From: Streptomyces sp. NBC_01353
GTDB taxonomy: Bacteria > Actinomycetota > Actinomycetes > Streptomycetales > Streptomycetaceae
Direction: 5' to 3'
Length of the DNA stretch: 64,000 nt
NCBI RefSeq assembly: GCF_036237275.1
Contig: NZ_CP108352.1
Span: forward strand, 7,651,501 to 7,715,500
Shown here: piece after piece, positions 9,934 through 20,055 of the stretch
Layout: each line of letters opens with the position of its first letter
Numbering within the stretch: position 1 is the first letter of the stretch
Translations under genes and position numbers: made by a program
The notes under the pieces: generated by a model
What the model was told of the DNA's origin: nothing
The model's database searches: none
The model's input: only the letters and a program-made list of their open reading frames with translations

Positions 9934-9993
9934 GAGGGGCGTCCCTTCGGTGTCGGTGCGCGTGCGGTGCGTTCGGACGAAGGAGGCCGGACG

Positions 9994-10021
9994 GCCGCCC
10001 GGCGGGGGAGCGCCGGGCGGC
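9994..10021 (-). terminator. Strong intra-operon hairpin between cebE and cebF
   Basis: GCCGCCCGGCG-GGGGAG-CGCCGGGCGGC is a perfect 11-bp inverted repeat with a 6-nt loop immediately after the cebE stop. There is no T-run. In this position it probably works as a partial terminator or 3'-end stabiliser, allowing more binding protein than permease to be made. Confidence 0.65.
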
Positions 10022-10033
10022 TCGTGGGCGCCG

Positions 10034-11380
10034 CTACTGCTCGATCTTGTCCTCGATGAGCTTCTTGACGTTCTCCCACGCCTGCGCGGGATCGGTGCCG
10101 CGCTGCTCGATGTCGAGGATGCCGTTGTCGGTGATGAAGGTCTTCACCTGGCCGTCCCAGCGGCTGATCGGGGCGGGCGTGATGCCGGCCGCGGCCTCGG
10201 AGTAGATCTTCCCGACCGGGGCCTCACCGAAGTACGGCAGCTTGGCGTCCTGCACCACCGCGGAGGTCAGGGTGTGCTTGGTCGAGGGAATGTTGCCGTT
10301 CACGCCGAAGACCTTGGCGTGCTGCGCCGGCGCGGTCAGCCATGCGGCCAGCTCGGCGGCCTCCTTGGCGTGCTTGCCGGACTTGGGGACGCCCAGGAAC
10401 GCGCCGCCCCAGTTGCCCGCCACGGGCGGTGCGGCGATGTCCCACTTGCCCTGGTTGGCCGCGCCCGCCTGGTCCTTGATGATGCCGGTCATCCAGCTCG
10501 GGCAGGCGACGGTCGCGAACTTGGAGTTCTTGAAGGCGGCGTTCCAGGTGCCCTTCTCGTCGAACTGGCGGAGCTTGGCGGTGATCCCGCCCTGCGCCGC
10601 CGCGACGGCGGTCTCCCACGCCTTCTTCACCCCGGGGCTGTTCTCGTAGTCCAACTCGCCCTTGGTGTCGGCGTACTGCACCGGCTCGCTGGAGATGACC
10701 GCGTTGAACAGACCGCTCGCGGAGTCGTGGAAGGACGTTCCCGCCGGGGCGTTCTTCTGGTAGTTCTTCCCTGTCTCCAGGAACTTGGCCCAGTCGCCCT
10801 GCCACAGTGCGCCGACCGCCGCTCGGTCGGTCGGCAGCTTCGCCTTGGCGAACAGGTCCTTGTTGTAGCAGATGGCCATCGGGCCGATGTCGGTACCGAG
10901 GGCGATGACCTTGCCGTCGGAGGTGGTGGCCTGATTGACCTTCCAGTCGAGGAAGGCGTCGAGGTCGGCCCCGCCGCTCTTGCTCAGGTCGACCCACTTG
11001 TCGGCCATGGCGGGGCCGGTGGCCTCCGCGATGTAGCCGACTTCGAGGGCCTGGATGTCGGCGAGGCCGCTGTTGCGGGAGAGGCGCAGCTTGAGGGTGT
11101 CCCAGTACTTCTGGCCGTCGGCGACATTGGACTCGACGATCTTGATGTTCGGGTGCGCCTTCTCGTACTCGGCGTAGAGCTTGGCGCCGGTCTTGTCGTC
11201 GTAGCCGAAGGAGCCGAAGGTGCCGATGCGCAGGGTGATCTTCCCGTCGCCGCCGGCCTCGTCGGAACCGTCGCCGCCGCAACCGGTGATCAGGGCGGCG
11301 CACGCCGTGAGGCCCGCGACCGCGGCCATGGTGGTGCGCCGGCGCCCCTCTCTGGTGCGTCTGGTGCTGGAAGTGCGCAT
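10034..11380 (-). CDS. cebE: Cello-oligosaccharide-binding lipoprotein CebE
   Basis: 448 residues, family 1 extracellular solute-binding protein. The N-terminus has a basic stretch, a hydrophobic core and a lipobox LITGC with the lipidated cysteine at residue 34, so the mature protein is anchored outside the membrane. It is preceded by GAGGAG. The body shows SBP_bac_1 features (KLYAEYEKAHPNIKIVESNV, WQGDWAKFLETGKNYQ). CebE captures cellobiose/cellotriose and passes it to CebFG. Two CebR-type operators lie 51-153 nt upstream. Specificity for cello-oligosaccharides is inferred from the operators and the bglC/cebR linkage. Confidence 0.9.
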   Translation of the reverse strand: MRTSSTRRTREGRRRTTMAAVAGLTACAALITGCGGDGSDEAGGDGKITLRIGTFGSFGYDDKTGAKLYAEYEKAHPNIKIVESNVADGQKYWDTLKLRLSRNSGLADIQALEVGYIAEATGPAMADKWVDLSKSGGADLDAFLDWKVNQATTSDGKVIALGTDIGPMAICYNKDLFAKAKLPTDRAAVGALWQGDWAKFLETGKNYQKNAPAGTSFHDSASGLFNAVISSEPVQYADTKGELDYENSPGVKKAWETAVAAAQGGITAKLRQFDEKGTWNAAFKNSKFATVACPSWMTGIIKDQAGAANQGKWDIAAPPVAGNWGGAFLGVPKSGKHAKEAAELAAWLTAPAQHAKVFGVNGNIPSTKHTLTSAVVQDAKLPYFGEAPVGKIYSEAAAGITPAPISRWDGQVKTFITDNGILDIEQRGTDPAQAWENVKKLIEDKIEQ

Positions 11381-11430
11381 ACGACTCTCCTCGTCCGGGT
11401 GGTGCGATGCGTGGGCTGTGGGGCCATGCG

Positions 11431-11444
11431 TGGGAGCGCTCCCA
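11431..11444. promoter_or_regulatory. CebR operator, cebE-proximal
   Basis: TGGGAGCGCTCCCA, a perfect 14-bp palindrome identical to the known CebR-binding consensus of Streptomyces. It lies 51 nt upstream of the cebE start, where repressor would block the cebEFG-bglC promoter until cellobiose or cellotriose releases it. Confidence 0.93.
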
Positions 11445-11519
11445 CTGCGTCTCGCCGGAAGACTGCTGGCTCACTCGCACGGGTGTCAAGAGGTGGGTCC
11501 GGATCCGTTACGCGGGCTG

Positions 11520-11533
11520 TGGGAGCGCTCCCA
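11520..11533. promoter_or_regulatory. CebR operator, cebR-proximal
   Basis: A second perfect TGGGAGCGCTCCCA, 49 nt upstream of the cebR start and 89 bp centre-to-centre from the first site. It suggests autoregulation of cebR and perhaps cooperative or looped binding across the divergent promoter region. Confidence 0.92.
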
Positions 11534-11582
11534 CTCTTGATAGGGTCACGGGTAACGCAGGGGACACGAGGGGAGACGGCAG

Positions 11583-12611
11583 ATGGTGGTGAGCGGGCGC
11601 CAGACCGGCAGGCCCACCCTGGAGGAGGTCGCGGCCAGGGCGGGTGTCGGCCGGGGCACGGTCTCGCGGGTGATCAACGGCTCCCCGCGGGTGAGCGAGC
11701 ACGCCAAGGCCGCCGTCGACCGGGCCGTCGCCGAACTCGGCTACGTACCCAACCGTGCGGCGCGGGCGCTGGCCGGCAGCCGCACCGACGCCGTGGCGCT
11801 GGTGATCCCCGAGACGGAGGCCAGGCTCTTCGCCGAGCCGTACTTCCTCGACATCATCCGTGGAGTCAGCGCCGAACTCGCCGATGCCGACAAGCAGCTG
11901 CTGCTCACGCTCATCCGCAGCGACAAGGAGCGCCAGCGCTTCGAGCAGTACCTCGCCGCCCAGCGGGTGGACGGTGTGCTGCTGGTGTCGGTCCACGCCG
12001 ACGACCCGCTGCCCGACCAGGTGCGGGCGCTCGGGCTGCCGGCCGTGCTGAACGGTCGCCGTGCCGAGGCCGAGCCGGTGGCGTACGTCGACTCCGACAA
12101 CGTCGGCGCCGGGCGCTCCGCCGTCGCCCATCTCGCCGGCCGGAGCCGCCGCCGCATCGCGACCATCACGGGTCCGCTCGACATGTACGTGGCCCGCTGT
12201 CGCCTCGACGGCTACCACCGGGGACTCGCGGAGGCCGGACTCGCCCCCGACGAATCCCTCGTGGCCACCGGCGACTTCACCGAGGACGGCGGACGGCGGG
12301 CCATGCACGAGCTGCTGGAGCGCAGCCCCGACCTCGACGCCGTCTTCGCCGCCTCCGACGTCATGGCGGCGGGCGCCCGCGCGGTCCTGCGCGCGTCGGG
12401 GCGCCGGGTCCCGCAGGACGTGGCCCTGGTCGGCGTCGACGACTCGCCGGTGGCCCGCCACATGGACCCGCCCCTGACGAGCGTGCGCCAGCCGATCGAG
12501 GAGATGGGGCGCACCATGGCCCGGCTGCTGCTCCAGGAGATCGCGGGGGCGTCCGAGGAGCGGCACCACCGCGTCCTGCCGACAGAACTGGTCGTCCGCG
12601 ACTCGTCCTGA
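11583..12611 (+). CDS. cebR: LacI-family repressor CebR
   Basis: 342 residues. The LacI helix-turn-helix and hinge are clear (PTLEEVAARAGVGRGTVSRV at about residues 9-28, then NGSPRVSEHAK and YVPNRAARALA), followed by a periplasmic-binding-protein-like effector domain (about 66-335) with the VALVGVDDSPVARHMDPPLTS signature stretch. It is transcribed divergently from cebE, and both promoters carry the CebR palindrome. In Streptomyces CebR controls cellulose-derived sugar uptake and, in some species, links it to development or toxin production; only the sugar-uptake link is supported here. Confidence 0.93.
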   Translation: MVVSGRQTGRPTLEEVAARAGVGRGTVSRVINGSPRVSEHAKAAVDRAVAELGYVPNRAARALAGSRTDAVALVIPETEARLFAEPYFLDIIRGVSAELADADKQLLLTLIRSDKERQRFEQYLAAQRVDGVLLVSVHADDPLPDQVRALGLPAVLNGRRAEAEPVAYVDSDNVGAGRSAVAHLAGRSRRRIATITGPLDMYVARCRLDGYHRGLAEAGLAPDESLVATGDFTEDGGRRAMHELLERSPDLDAVFAASDVMAAGARAVLRASGRRVPQDVALVGVDDSPVARHMDPPLTSVRQPIEEMGRTMARLLLQEIAGASEERHHRVLPTELVVRDSS

Positions 12612-12726
12612 CATCCCAGGGCCCGCACACTCGGGCGTCCTGATCGAGGACCTTGCCGTGTGGAGCGCCTGAACCTCGCCGGGATCCTGGCGCTCTTCTG
12701 CGGCCTCCCGCCGATCACATTCGCCC

Positions 12727-12746
12727 AGCGGCCCCGCCGGGCCGCT
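12727..12746 (+). terminator. Hairpin downstream of cebR
   Basis: AGCGGCCC-CGCC-GGGCCGCT, an 8-bp perfect stem with a 4-nt loop, 116 nt after cebR in the 230-nt gap before the PAP2 gene. Likely factor-independent terminator without a T-run; nothing else was recognised in this gap. Confidence 0.5.
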
Positions 12747-12841
12747 GACCCACGGAGCCGGCGGCCCCGGAAAGACCACTCGGCGATTCGTTCGGGTGCG
12801 CACAACGGGCGCCCCGGACCGCGCCGGGTTCGAATCGGAGC

Positions 12842-13888
12842 ATGGCTCCCTACGACAGGCTCCGCGCCGACCGCAGAACGCAGTCGCTGGAGACCGGCAC
12901 CTGGTGGTACGCCAACATCGCCGGTGAAGCGGCCGACTCCTTCAGCGCCCGGGTACGCAAAAGGATGCAGCGCGCCTGCCTCGCCGCGGTCCTGCTGCTC
13001 GCGGTCGTCTACGCCGGCCTCGTGCTGACCGCCACCGGCCAGCGCTGGGAGAACGCCGTGCTCACGGGCCGGCTCACCGACGAGACCCTGGCCGCCGCCC
13101 ACGAGGCGAACCGCACCCTGCAGCACATCACGGTGTACTCCCTCGCCGTCGCCATGCTCGTGCTGACGGTCATAGGCATGGTGCGGCGACGGTACGCGCT
13201 CACGCTCGTCGCACTGGGCACCGTCGGCGTCTCCCTCTTCCTGGCCGAGGTGCTCAAGGGCTATGTCCTCGCCCGCCCGGATCTGGCCCACGCGCCCGCC
13301 CACCTGTCCCAGAACAGCTTCCCCAGCGGACACACCACGGTCGCGATGAGCGTGATGTTCGGCCTGGCCCTCGTCGTCCCTTACCGGGTCCGCGGCCTCG
13401 CCGTGGGCCTCTGCGCCCTGTGGGCGACGGCCGTGGGCGCGTACACCGTGGCCGCCGGATGGCACCGGCCCAGCGACACGATCGGCGCCGACCTGCTCGT
13501 TCTCGCCGTGGCCTGCGGACTCGTCGCCCTCCTGGCCCGCCGCGGCAAGGTGGGCCCCGCCCGCTCGCGCCGCTTCCCGCTGCGCACCGTTTTCGTGATC
13601 GTCCCCCTGGGCATCGCCGCCGTCGGCGGGCTCGGCGCCGGCCTGGTCCTCCTCGTCGACTCCATGTTCGTCCTGGAGCCCACCGACCCGAACCTGTTCC
13701 ACGTCGCCTACCAGGCCGGACACGGCCTCGCCGCCGGTGCGAGCGCCGCGGCCACGCTGGTGCTCCTCGCCCTGCTGCGCCATGTCGATCTGGACGCCGT
13801 CCCCACTCCGTACCGGCTCACCGGCACCACCCTTCCCGCAGAGGAGGCAGGGCCCTTTCCCACCGAGGCGGATCACGAGATATCTTGA
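12842..13888 (+). CDS. PAP2-superfamily membrane phosphatase
   Basis: 348 residues with about six membrane segments (first at VLLLAVVYAGLVLTA). The PAP2 catalytic triad of motifs is visible: KGYVLARPDL (about 140), FPSGHTTVAMS (about 161-171) and GWHRPSDTIGADLL (about 208-221), though the third motif lacks the usual SRxxxG start and reads TVAAGWHRPSD. These enzymes dephosphorylate lipid phosphates such as phosphatidic acid or undecaprenyl pyrophosphate on the outer membrane face. The gene ends 45 nt before icd; substrate unknown. Confidence 0.85.
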   Translation: MAPYDRLRADRRTQSLETGTWWYANIAGEAADSFSARVRKRMQRACLAAVLLLAVVYAGLVLTATGQRWENAVLTGRLTDETLAAAHEANRTLQHITVYSLAVAMLVLTVIGMVRRRYALTLVALGTVGVSLFLAEVLKGYVLARPDLAHAPAHLSQNSFPSGHTTVAMSVMFGLALVVPYRVRGLAVGLCALWATAVGAYTVAAGWHRPSDTIGADLLVLAVACGLVALLARRGKVGPARSRRFPLRTVFVIVPLGIAAVGGLGAGLVLLVDSMFVLEPTDPNLFHVAYQAGHGLAAGASAAATLVLLALLRHVDLDAVPTPYRLTGTTLPAEEAGPFPTEADHEIS

Positions 13889-16153
<2,265 letters not shown>

Positions 16154-16172
16154 TCCCGGCGCGACAGCTGTT

Positions 16173-16205
16173 CCGCCCCGGCCGGAGTTCCTCCGGCCGG
16201 GGCGG
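16173..16205 (+). terminator. Terminator of icd
   Basis: Two perfect 15-nt arms (16173-16187 and 16191-16205) around TTC form a very stable GC hairpin 19 nt after the icd stop. No T-run follows, which is common in Streptomyces. Confidence 0.88.
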
Positions 16206-16285
16206 TCCCGTCGGTGGCGGGAGGTCCAGCGGACGGGGTGGTCCCGGCGGTGGCGGATGTGGCATCCGGGTGTGAACCTGGATGG

Positions 16286-16576
16286 ATGAGCTGGGCATCA
16301 TGGACGACCCCCGGCGTCTACACCGGGCGCGGTGGCGTGCTGACCGAGGAAGTCGGTGCGGTCACGGGCGACCTGACCGTGCACACCACCTGGGCAGATG
16401 GCGAAGCACGTGTGGCCGTGCAGTACAGCGGCGCGTCCGACTGGTTCACGATGTCGGGCAGTCCGGTTCCGTGTGCCACCGAGCTCGAGAGCCGCGAGCT
16501 CCACGAGGCCGCGGTCGAAGCCGTACGGGCGGGGAACGCGGCCACCGTGCCGTATCTTCCGCACCCTCCGGCATAA
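16286..16576 (+). CDS. Conserved small hypothetical protein
   Basis: 96 residues from the ATG at 16286 (MSWASWTTPGVYTGRGG...). I do not recognise a characterised domain. It has no signal peptide or membrane segment, is acidic and Thr/Val-rich, and reads like a small soluble alpha/beta protein (VHTTWADGEARVAVQYSG). The start is uncertain because the upstream Shine-Dalgarno is weak. It sits alone between the icd terminator and the ECF sigma gene on the same strand. Confidence 0.55.
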   Translation: MSWASWTTPGVYTGRGGVLTEEVGAVTGDLTVHTTWADGEARVAVQYSGASDWFTMSGSPVPCATELESRELHEAAVEAVRAGNAATVPYLPHPPA

Positions 16577-16664
16577 ACATCGGCGCGAAGTGTTATCCCA
16601 CCCGCGCCCGCGGGTCTCCCTCACGACGGGGACGGACAGACCCAGGCACGAGGGAGCAGGCAGG

Positions 16665-18380
16665 ATGCACAGCGACGAGCGCGGCACGGCCGCACTGGTG
16701 GACGCGGCCGTGGCCGGGGACCCGCATGCCGGAGAGCGGCTGATACGCGCATACCTTCCGCTCGTCTACAACATCGTCGGCCGCGCGCTCGACGGGCACG
16801 CCGACGTCGACGACGTCGTGCAGGAGACGATGTTCCGCGCCCTGGACGGCCTGCCCGGGCTGCGGGACCCCGAACGCTTCCGGTCCTGGCTCGTCGCGAT
16901 CGCGATGAACCAGATCCGCCGCCGCTGGCGCGAGCGGCAGGCCGGGCCCGTGCCCGGCCTCGACCGGGCGACCGAGCTCGCCGACCCCGCCGGGGACTTC
17001 GTCGACCTCACCATTCTGCGACTCGGCCTCTCCGGGCAGCGGCGCGAGGTCGCCGAGGCGACCCGCTGGCTCGACGAGAGCGACCGCGACCTCCTCGCCC
17101 TGTGGTGGCTGGAGGCCGGCGGCGAACTGAGCCGCGCGGAGCTCGCCGACGCCCTGGCCGTCCCCGCGGCACACGCGGCCGTCCGCGTCCAGCGGATGAA
17201 GGAACGGCTGGAGACCGGCCGCGCCGTCGTCCGCGCCCTCGCCACGCGGCCGCCCTGCACGGAACTGCTCGACGTGACCGTCGGCTGGGACGGACACCCG
17301 GCACCGATCTGGCGCAAACGCATCGCCCGCCACGTCACCACCTGCGCCCCATGCGGCCGCACCCGCTCGGGCCTGGCCCCCGCCGAGGGCCTCCTGGTGG
17401 GCCTCGGCCTGGTGCCACCGCTCCTGGCCTGGGGTGCGGCCCGTCCGGACATCCAGACGGCCGCCTGGGCGGGCCAGTCCCCGGACACGGGTGCGGGGGG
17501 CGACTGGGGTGCGGGGCAGGCGGGCAGCCCGGGATCCGACTGGGGCATGGGGCAGGCCGGCCCGGGGCCCGAGCTGGCGCCGTACGGGGGAGCGCCCGCG
17601 GATCCGGGGGCTGCCGGGTCGTCGGCCGGGCAGGTGTCCGGAGGGGATCCGTATCTGGACTTCGAGCCAGGGTCGGGGCTCGCCGGTGACGGGCTCGGCT
17701 CGGTGTCCGGCGGCGGAGGCGGTGGCTTCGGTGAGGCGGGGCCCTCGGCCCCCGCGCCCGGGGCGGGCCGCGAGGGGTCCGGCCTACGCCGGTCCGTCGT
17801 CGCCGGGGTGGTCGCCGTCGGCGTGCTCGGCGGGCTCATACTCCTCGTGCCGTCGGACCCCGAGACCCGACAGCCCGCACCCCGTACGCCCGCGGCGGCG
17901 CCACCCCCGGCGCCGAGCACCGTACGGGCGTCGACGGCCGCGCCCCGGCCGCGTCCGACCTCCGCCACGCCCACCCCCACGCCGACGCCGACCCCGACCG
18001 CCGAGGAACGGCTGACCCGACTGGTCAACCAGCGCCGCGTGGAAGCGGGTTGCGCGCCGCTCCGGCAGGATCCCCGACTCACCGAGGCCGCCCGGGACTA
18101 CGCCCGGGACATGGTCCGGCGCGGGTACTACGCGCACAGCAGCCCCGAGGGCGAGTTCGCCGACGCGCGGATCTCGTCGGCGGGATACACCTGGTCCGCC
18201 TGGGCCGAGAATCTGGCGCGCGGCGGGTCCGACCCCTCCGTCGTCTTCGAGAGCTGGATGGACGGCGCGATGCACCAGGAGAACATGCTGAACTGCCGCT
18301 ACAAGCACACGGGAGTCGCCGCCGTCTCCGGCCCCGACGGCATGGTGTGGGTGCAGAAGCTGGCCTCGCCGGCCTCCTGA
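16665..18380 (+). CDS. ECF sigma factor fused to zinc motif, membrane segment and extracellular CAP domain
   Basis: 571 residues from the ATG at 16665, preceded by GGGAG. Residues 1-90 form sigma region 2 (LIRAYLPLVYNIVGRALDGH, VDDVVQETMFRALDGLPGL, FRSWLVAIAMNQIRRRWRER). Residues about 130-190 form region 4 (ESDRDLLALWWLEAGGELSR, ALAVPAAHAAVRVQRMKERL). H223-x3-C227-x2-C230 (RHVTTCAPC) is the signature of zinc-binding anti-sigma domains. A Gly/Pro-rich linker leads to one membrane segment (about 377-397), a Pro/Thr-rich stalk, and a CAP/SCP-PR1 domain (about 445-571) ending with NCRYKHTGVAAV and VWVQKL. The product should therefore be membrane-tethered, with the sigma part inside and the CAP outside. 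A convergent gene encodes a second CAP protein 28 nt away. Function is inferred; the fusion is read directly. Confidence 0.88.
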   Translation: MHSDERGTAALVDAAVAGDPHAGERLIRAYLPLVYNIVGRALDGHADVDDVVQETMFRALDGLPGLRDPERFRSWLVAIAMNQIRRRWRERQAGPVPGLDRATELADPAGDFVDLTILRLGLSGQRREVAEATRWLDESDRDLLALWWLEAGGELSRAELADALAVPAAHAAVRVQRMKERLETGRAVVRALATRPPCTELLDVTVGWDGHPAPIWRKRIARHVTTCAPCGRTRSGLAPAEGLLVGLGLVPPLLAWGAARPDIQTAAWAGQSPDTGAGGDWGAGQAGSPGSDWGMGQAGPGPELAPYGGAPADPGAAGSSAGQVSGGDPYLDFEPGSGLAGDGLGSVSGGGGGGFGEAGPSAPAPGAGREGSGLRRSVVAGVVAVGVLGGLILLVPSDPETRQPAPRTPAAAPPPAPSTVRASTAAPRPRPTSATPTPTPTPTPTAEERLTRLVNQRRVEAGCAPLRQDPRLTEAARDYARDMVRRGYYAHSSPEGEFADARISSAGYTWSAWAENLARGGSDPSVVFESWMDGAMHQENMLNCRYKHTGVAAVSGPDGMVWVQKLASPAS

Positions 18381-18398
18381 ACCCACACCGCGCGAGGC

Positions 18399-18413
18399 GC
18401 TGACCCGGTCAGC
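18399..18413. terminator. Short hairpin between the convergent CAP genes
   Basis: GCTGAC-CCG-GTCAGC, a 6-bp stem with 3-nt loop, overlaps the stop codon of the minus-strand CAP gene and lies 19 nt after the sigma-CAP stop. It may act on both transcripts, but it is weak. Confidence 0.35.
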
Positions 18414-19287
18414 GGCCGGTGCCGAAGTTCTGTACCCACCAAGGCCCGTTGGCGGTCAGCTTCACCCCGACGCCGATGTCCTTGAACGAGCAGTTGAGGA
18501 TGTTGCGGCGGTGCCCGTCGCTGTTCATCCAGTCCTCCATCGCCGCCGCGGGGCTCTTCGGGCCGCGGTGGATGTTCTCGGCCCAGCTGGACCACGCGTA
18601 CCCGGCGGTCGTGATCCGGTCGCCCGCGTCCCGCCCCTCGGGGTTGGTGTGCTCGTAGTAGTCGCGTTCCGCCATGTCGTCAGCGTGCGCCTGAGACGCA
18701 CTCCGCAGCTTGCTGTTGGAGCGGAGCGGGGAACAACCCGCCTTCTCCCGCTCGACGTTGGCGAGCGAGACGACCTGTTCGACGTACTGGTCCACCTTCC
18801 CGACGACACGCGCCACCGCTTCGAGCGGGCCGGGCACCGCAGCCTTCTGCCGTGCCGGCGTGGGGCGGACGGGCGCCGGCACGGAAGTCGGCGATGGGCT
18901 CGGCGCGGAGGCCGACGCCGGCCCGGACGGAGACGGGGACGGGGACGAGGACGGAGCGACCGAAGGAGCGGACCGTACGGCCGGCGGCGTCCGTTCCGAG
19001 GGTGCGACCGGTGGGACGGCCGACGGCACGGACCCCTTGGCCAGGGGCGCCACCTGCGACAGGGCGACCGCGTCCGGGCGGGCTCCCGCACCCTCCGGCG
19101 AGCCCAGGGACGCGACGTACGCTCCCGCCGCGACGGTGAGGACGGCGGTCGCCGTACCCGCGACGGTCACAGCGGTACGGAAGGACGGCACGCGGCGAGC
19201 GCGACGTCCCGCACGCCGTCCTCTGCGGTGCCTGCCGCCGCCGTTCGTCCGCCGGTCGTCGGGGCTGTGCTCGTCGTGGTGCTGCAT
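18409..19287 (-). CDS. Membrane-anchored/secreted CAP (SCP-PR1) domain protein
   Basis: 292 residues from the ATG at 19287, which has GGAG upstream; a longer frame exists but lacks a good site. A very basic N-terminus (RRGRRAGRRARR) and a hydrophobic segment (TAVTVAGTATAVLTVAAGAYVA, about residues 38-59) form a signal or anchor, then a Pro/Ser-rich linker (about 75-150) and a CAP domain (about 175-292) with GCSPLRSNSKL, YYEHTNPEGRDAGDR, WSSWAENIHRG and the C-terminal WWVQNFG. It is clearly homologous to the CAP domain of the convergent sigma-CAP protein. CAP proteins are extracellular with varied, mostly unknown activities. Whether it interacts with the sigma-CAP sensor is speculation based on adjacency. 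Confidence 0.88.
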   Translation of the reverse strand: MQHHDEHSPDDRRTNGGGRHRRGRRAGRRARRVPSFRTAVTVAGTATAVLTVAAGAYVASLGSPEGAGARPDAVALSQVAPLAKGSVPSAVPPVAPSERTPPAVRSAPSVAPSSSPSPSPSGPASASAPSPSPTSVPAPVRPTPARQKAAVPGPLEAVARVVGKVDQYVEQVVSLANVEREKAGCSPLRSNSKLRSASQAHADDMAERDYYEHTNPEGRDAGDRITTAGYAWSSWAENIHRGPKSPAAAMEDWMNSDGHRRNILNCSFKDIGVGVKLTANGPWWVQNFGTGR

Positions 19288-19413
19288 GGGCTCCGCTCTC
19301 TTCTCCGAGTCCACCGGACCGTCCGGCGCAAGGGAGAGCCGCCGGGGCGACGGACATAACCCTTTCCGGCCTCCCACCCGTCGACACACCTCGTCAACGA
19401 GGTGCGCCGCCGC

Positions 19414-19596
19414 TCACTCGTGCGGTACGACCGCCACCGGGCACGTCGCCAGGTGCGGCGCCGCACGGGCGACCGAACCGATCCGGGTCCCGATCGCCCG
19501 GCGCCGCGCCCGCCGCCCGACCACCAGGAGCCGGGCGTCGCCCGAGGAGCCGAGCAGTACCTGTCCCGCGCTGCCGATCACGATCTCTCGACTCAT
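19414..19596 (-). pseudogene. Universal stress protein (UspA) C-terminal remnant
   Basis: 60 residues matching only the end of a UspA domain: LGSSGDARLLVVGRRARRRA and IGSVARAAPHLATCPVAVVPHE correspond to the G-x-S nucleotide-binding strand and final CPVxVV strand. Usual members have 140-290 residues, and the N-terminal half with the ATP-binding Walker-like loop is absent upstream. It is probably a 5'-deleted relic, though a short expressed ORF cannot be excluded because an ATG is present at 19596. Confidence 0.65.
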
Positions 19597-19819
19597 CGGG
19601 TGACTCCGTCCCTCCGTTGGCGGGCCCGGCCCGTCGACCGGCCCCTCTCCCGTCCAGCGTGGGACCGCCGACCATTCGACGAGAGGGCCGGATGTCCCGC
19701 CATGACGGTACGTCGGTCCCGGCTCCGTCGCCTCCGCTCACCCCGTGGGCGCGGCCTCGACCGGCACTGAGCCGTCGTCAGGGTGATGCGTTCGGAAGCC
19801 GGGCGAGAAGAGCATCTGC
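19597..19819. other. Region without recognisable gene
   Basis: Between the UspA and RidA remnants. Open frames occur on both strands but show no family features; one starting MSRHDGTSVPAPSPP on the plus strand looks like chance. It is probably decayed sequence belonging to the same damaged stretch. Confidence 0.4.
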
Positions 19820-20055
19820 TCAATCGATGACCGCGGTCACCTCGATCTCGACCAGATGCTCGGGTACGTCCAGTGCGGCGACGCCCAGCAGTGTGGCCGG
19901 GGGACGGGCGTGACGCCGAGCCCCTTGGTCGCCCGGGCCATCCCCTCCAGGAGGAGGGGCATCTCGTCGTGGGTCCGGTCGACGACGTACACGGTCAGCT
20001 TCGCCACGTCGTCGAAGGTGCCGCCGGCCTCGGCCAGGGCGGTGCCGATGTTGAT
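19820..20055 (-). pseudogene. RidA/YjgF-family remnant, 5'-truncated and frameshifted
   Basis: On the minus strand the sequence NIGTALAEAGGTFDDVAKLT continues as VYVVDRTHDEMPLLLEGMAR and ATKGLGVTPVP, then in another frame PATLLGVAALDVPEHLVEIE up to VTAVID and a stop at 19820. Together these are the last two-thirds of a RidA (enamine deaminase) protein. The frame change falls in a run of five G on the plus strand (19899-19903); one extra base would restore PVPPATLL. The N-terminal third is missing, and homology stops at about 20050, where the HxlR remnant begins on the opposite strand. The gene is not functional as written. Confidence 0.8.

Noticed and set aside
19692-19913. Plus-strand ORF beginning MSRHDGTSVPAPSPP
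   Set aside because: No family features, overlaps the RidA remnant in antisense, no convincing Shine-Dalgarno.
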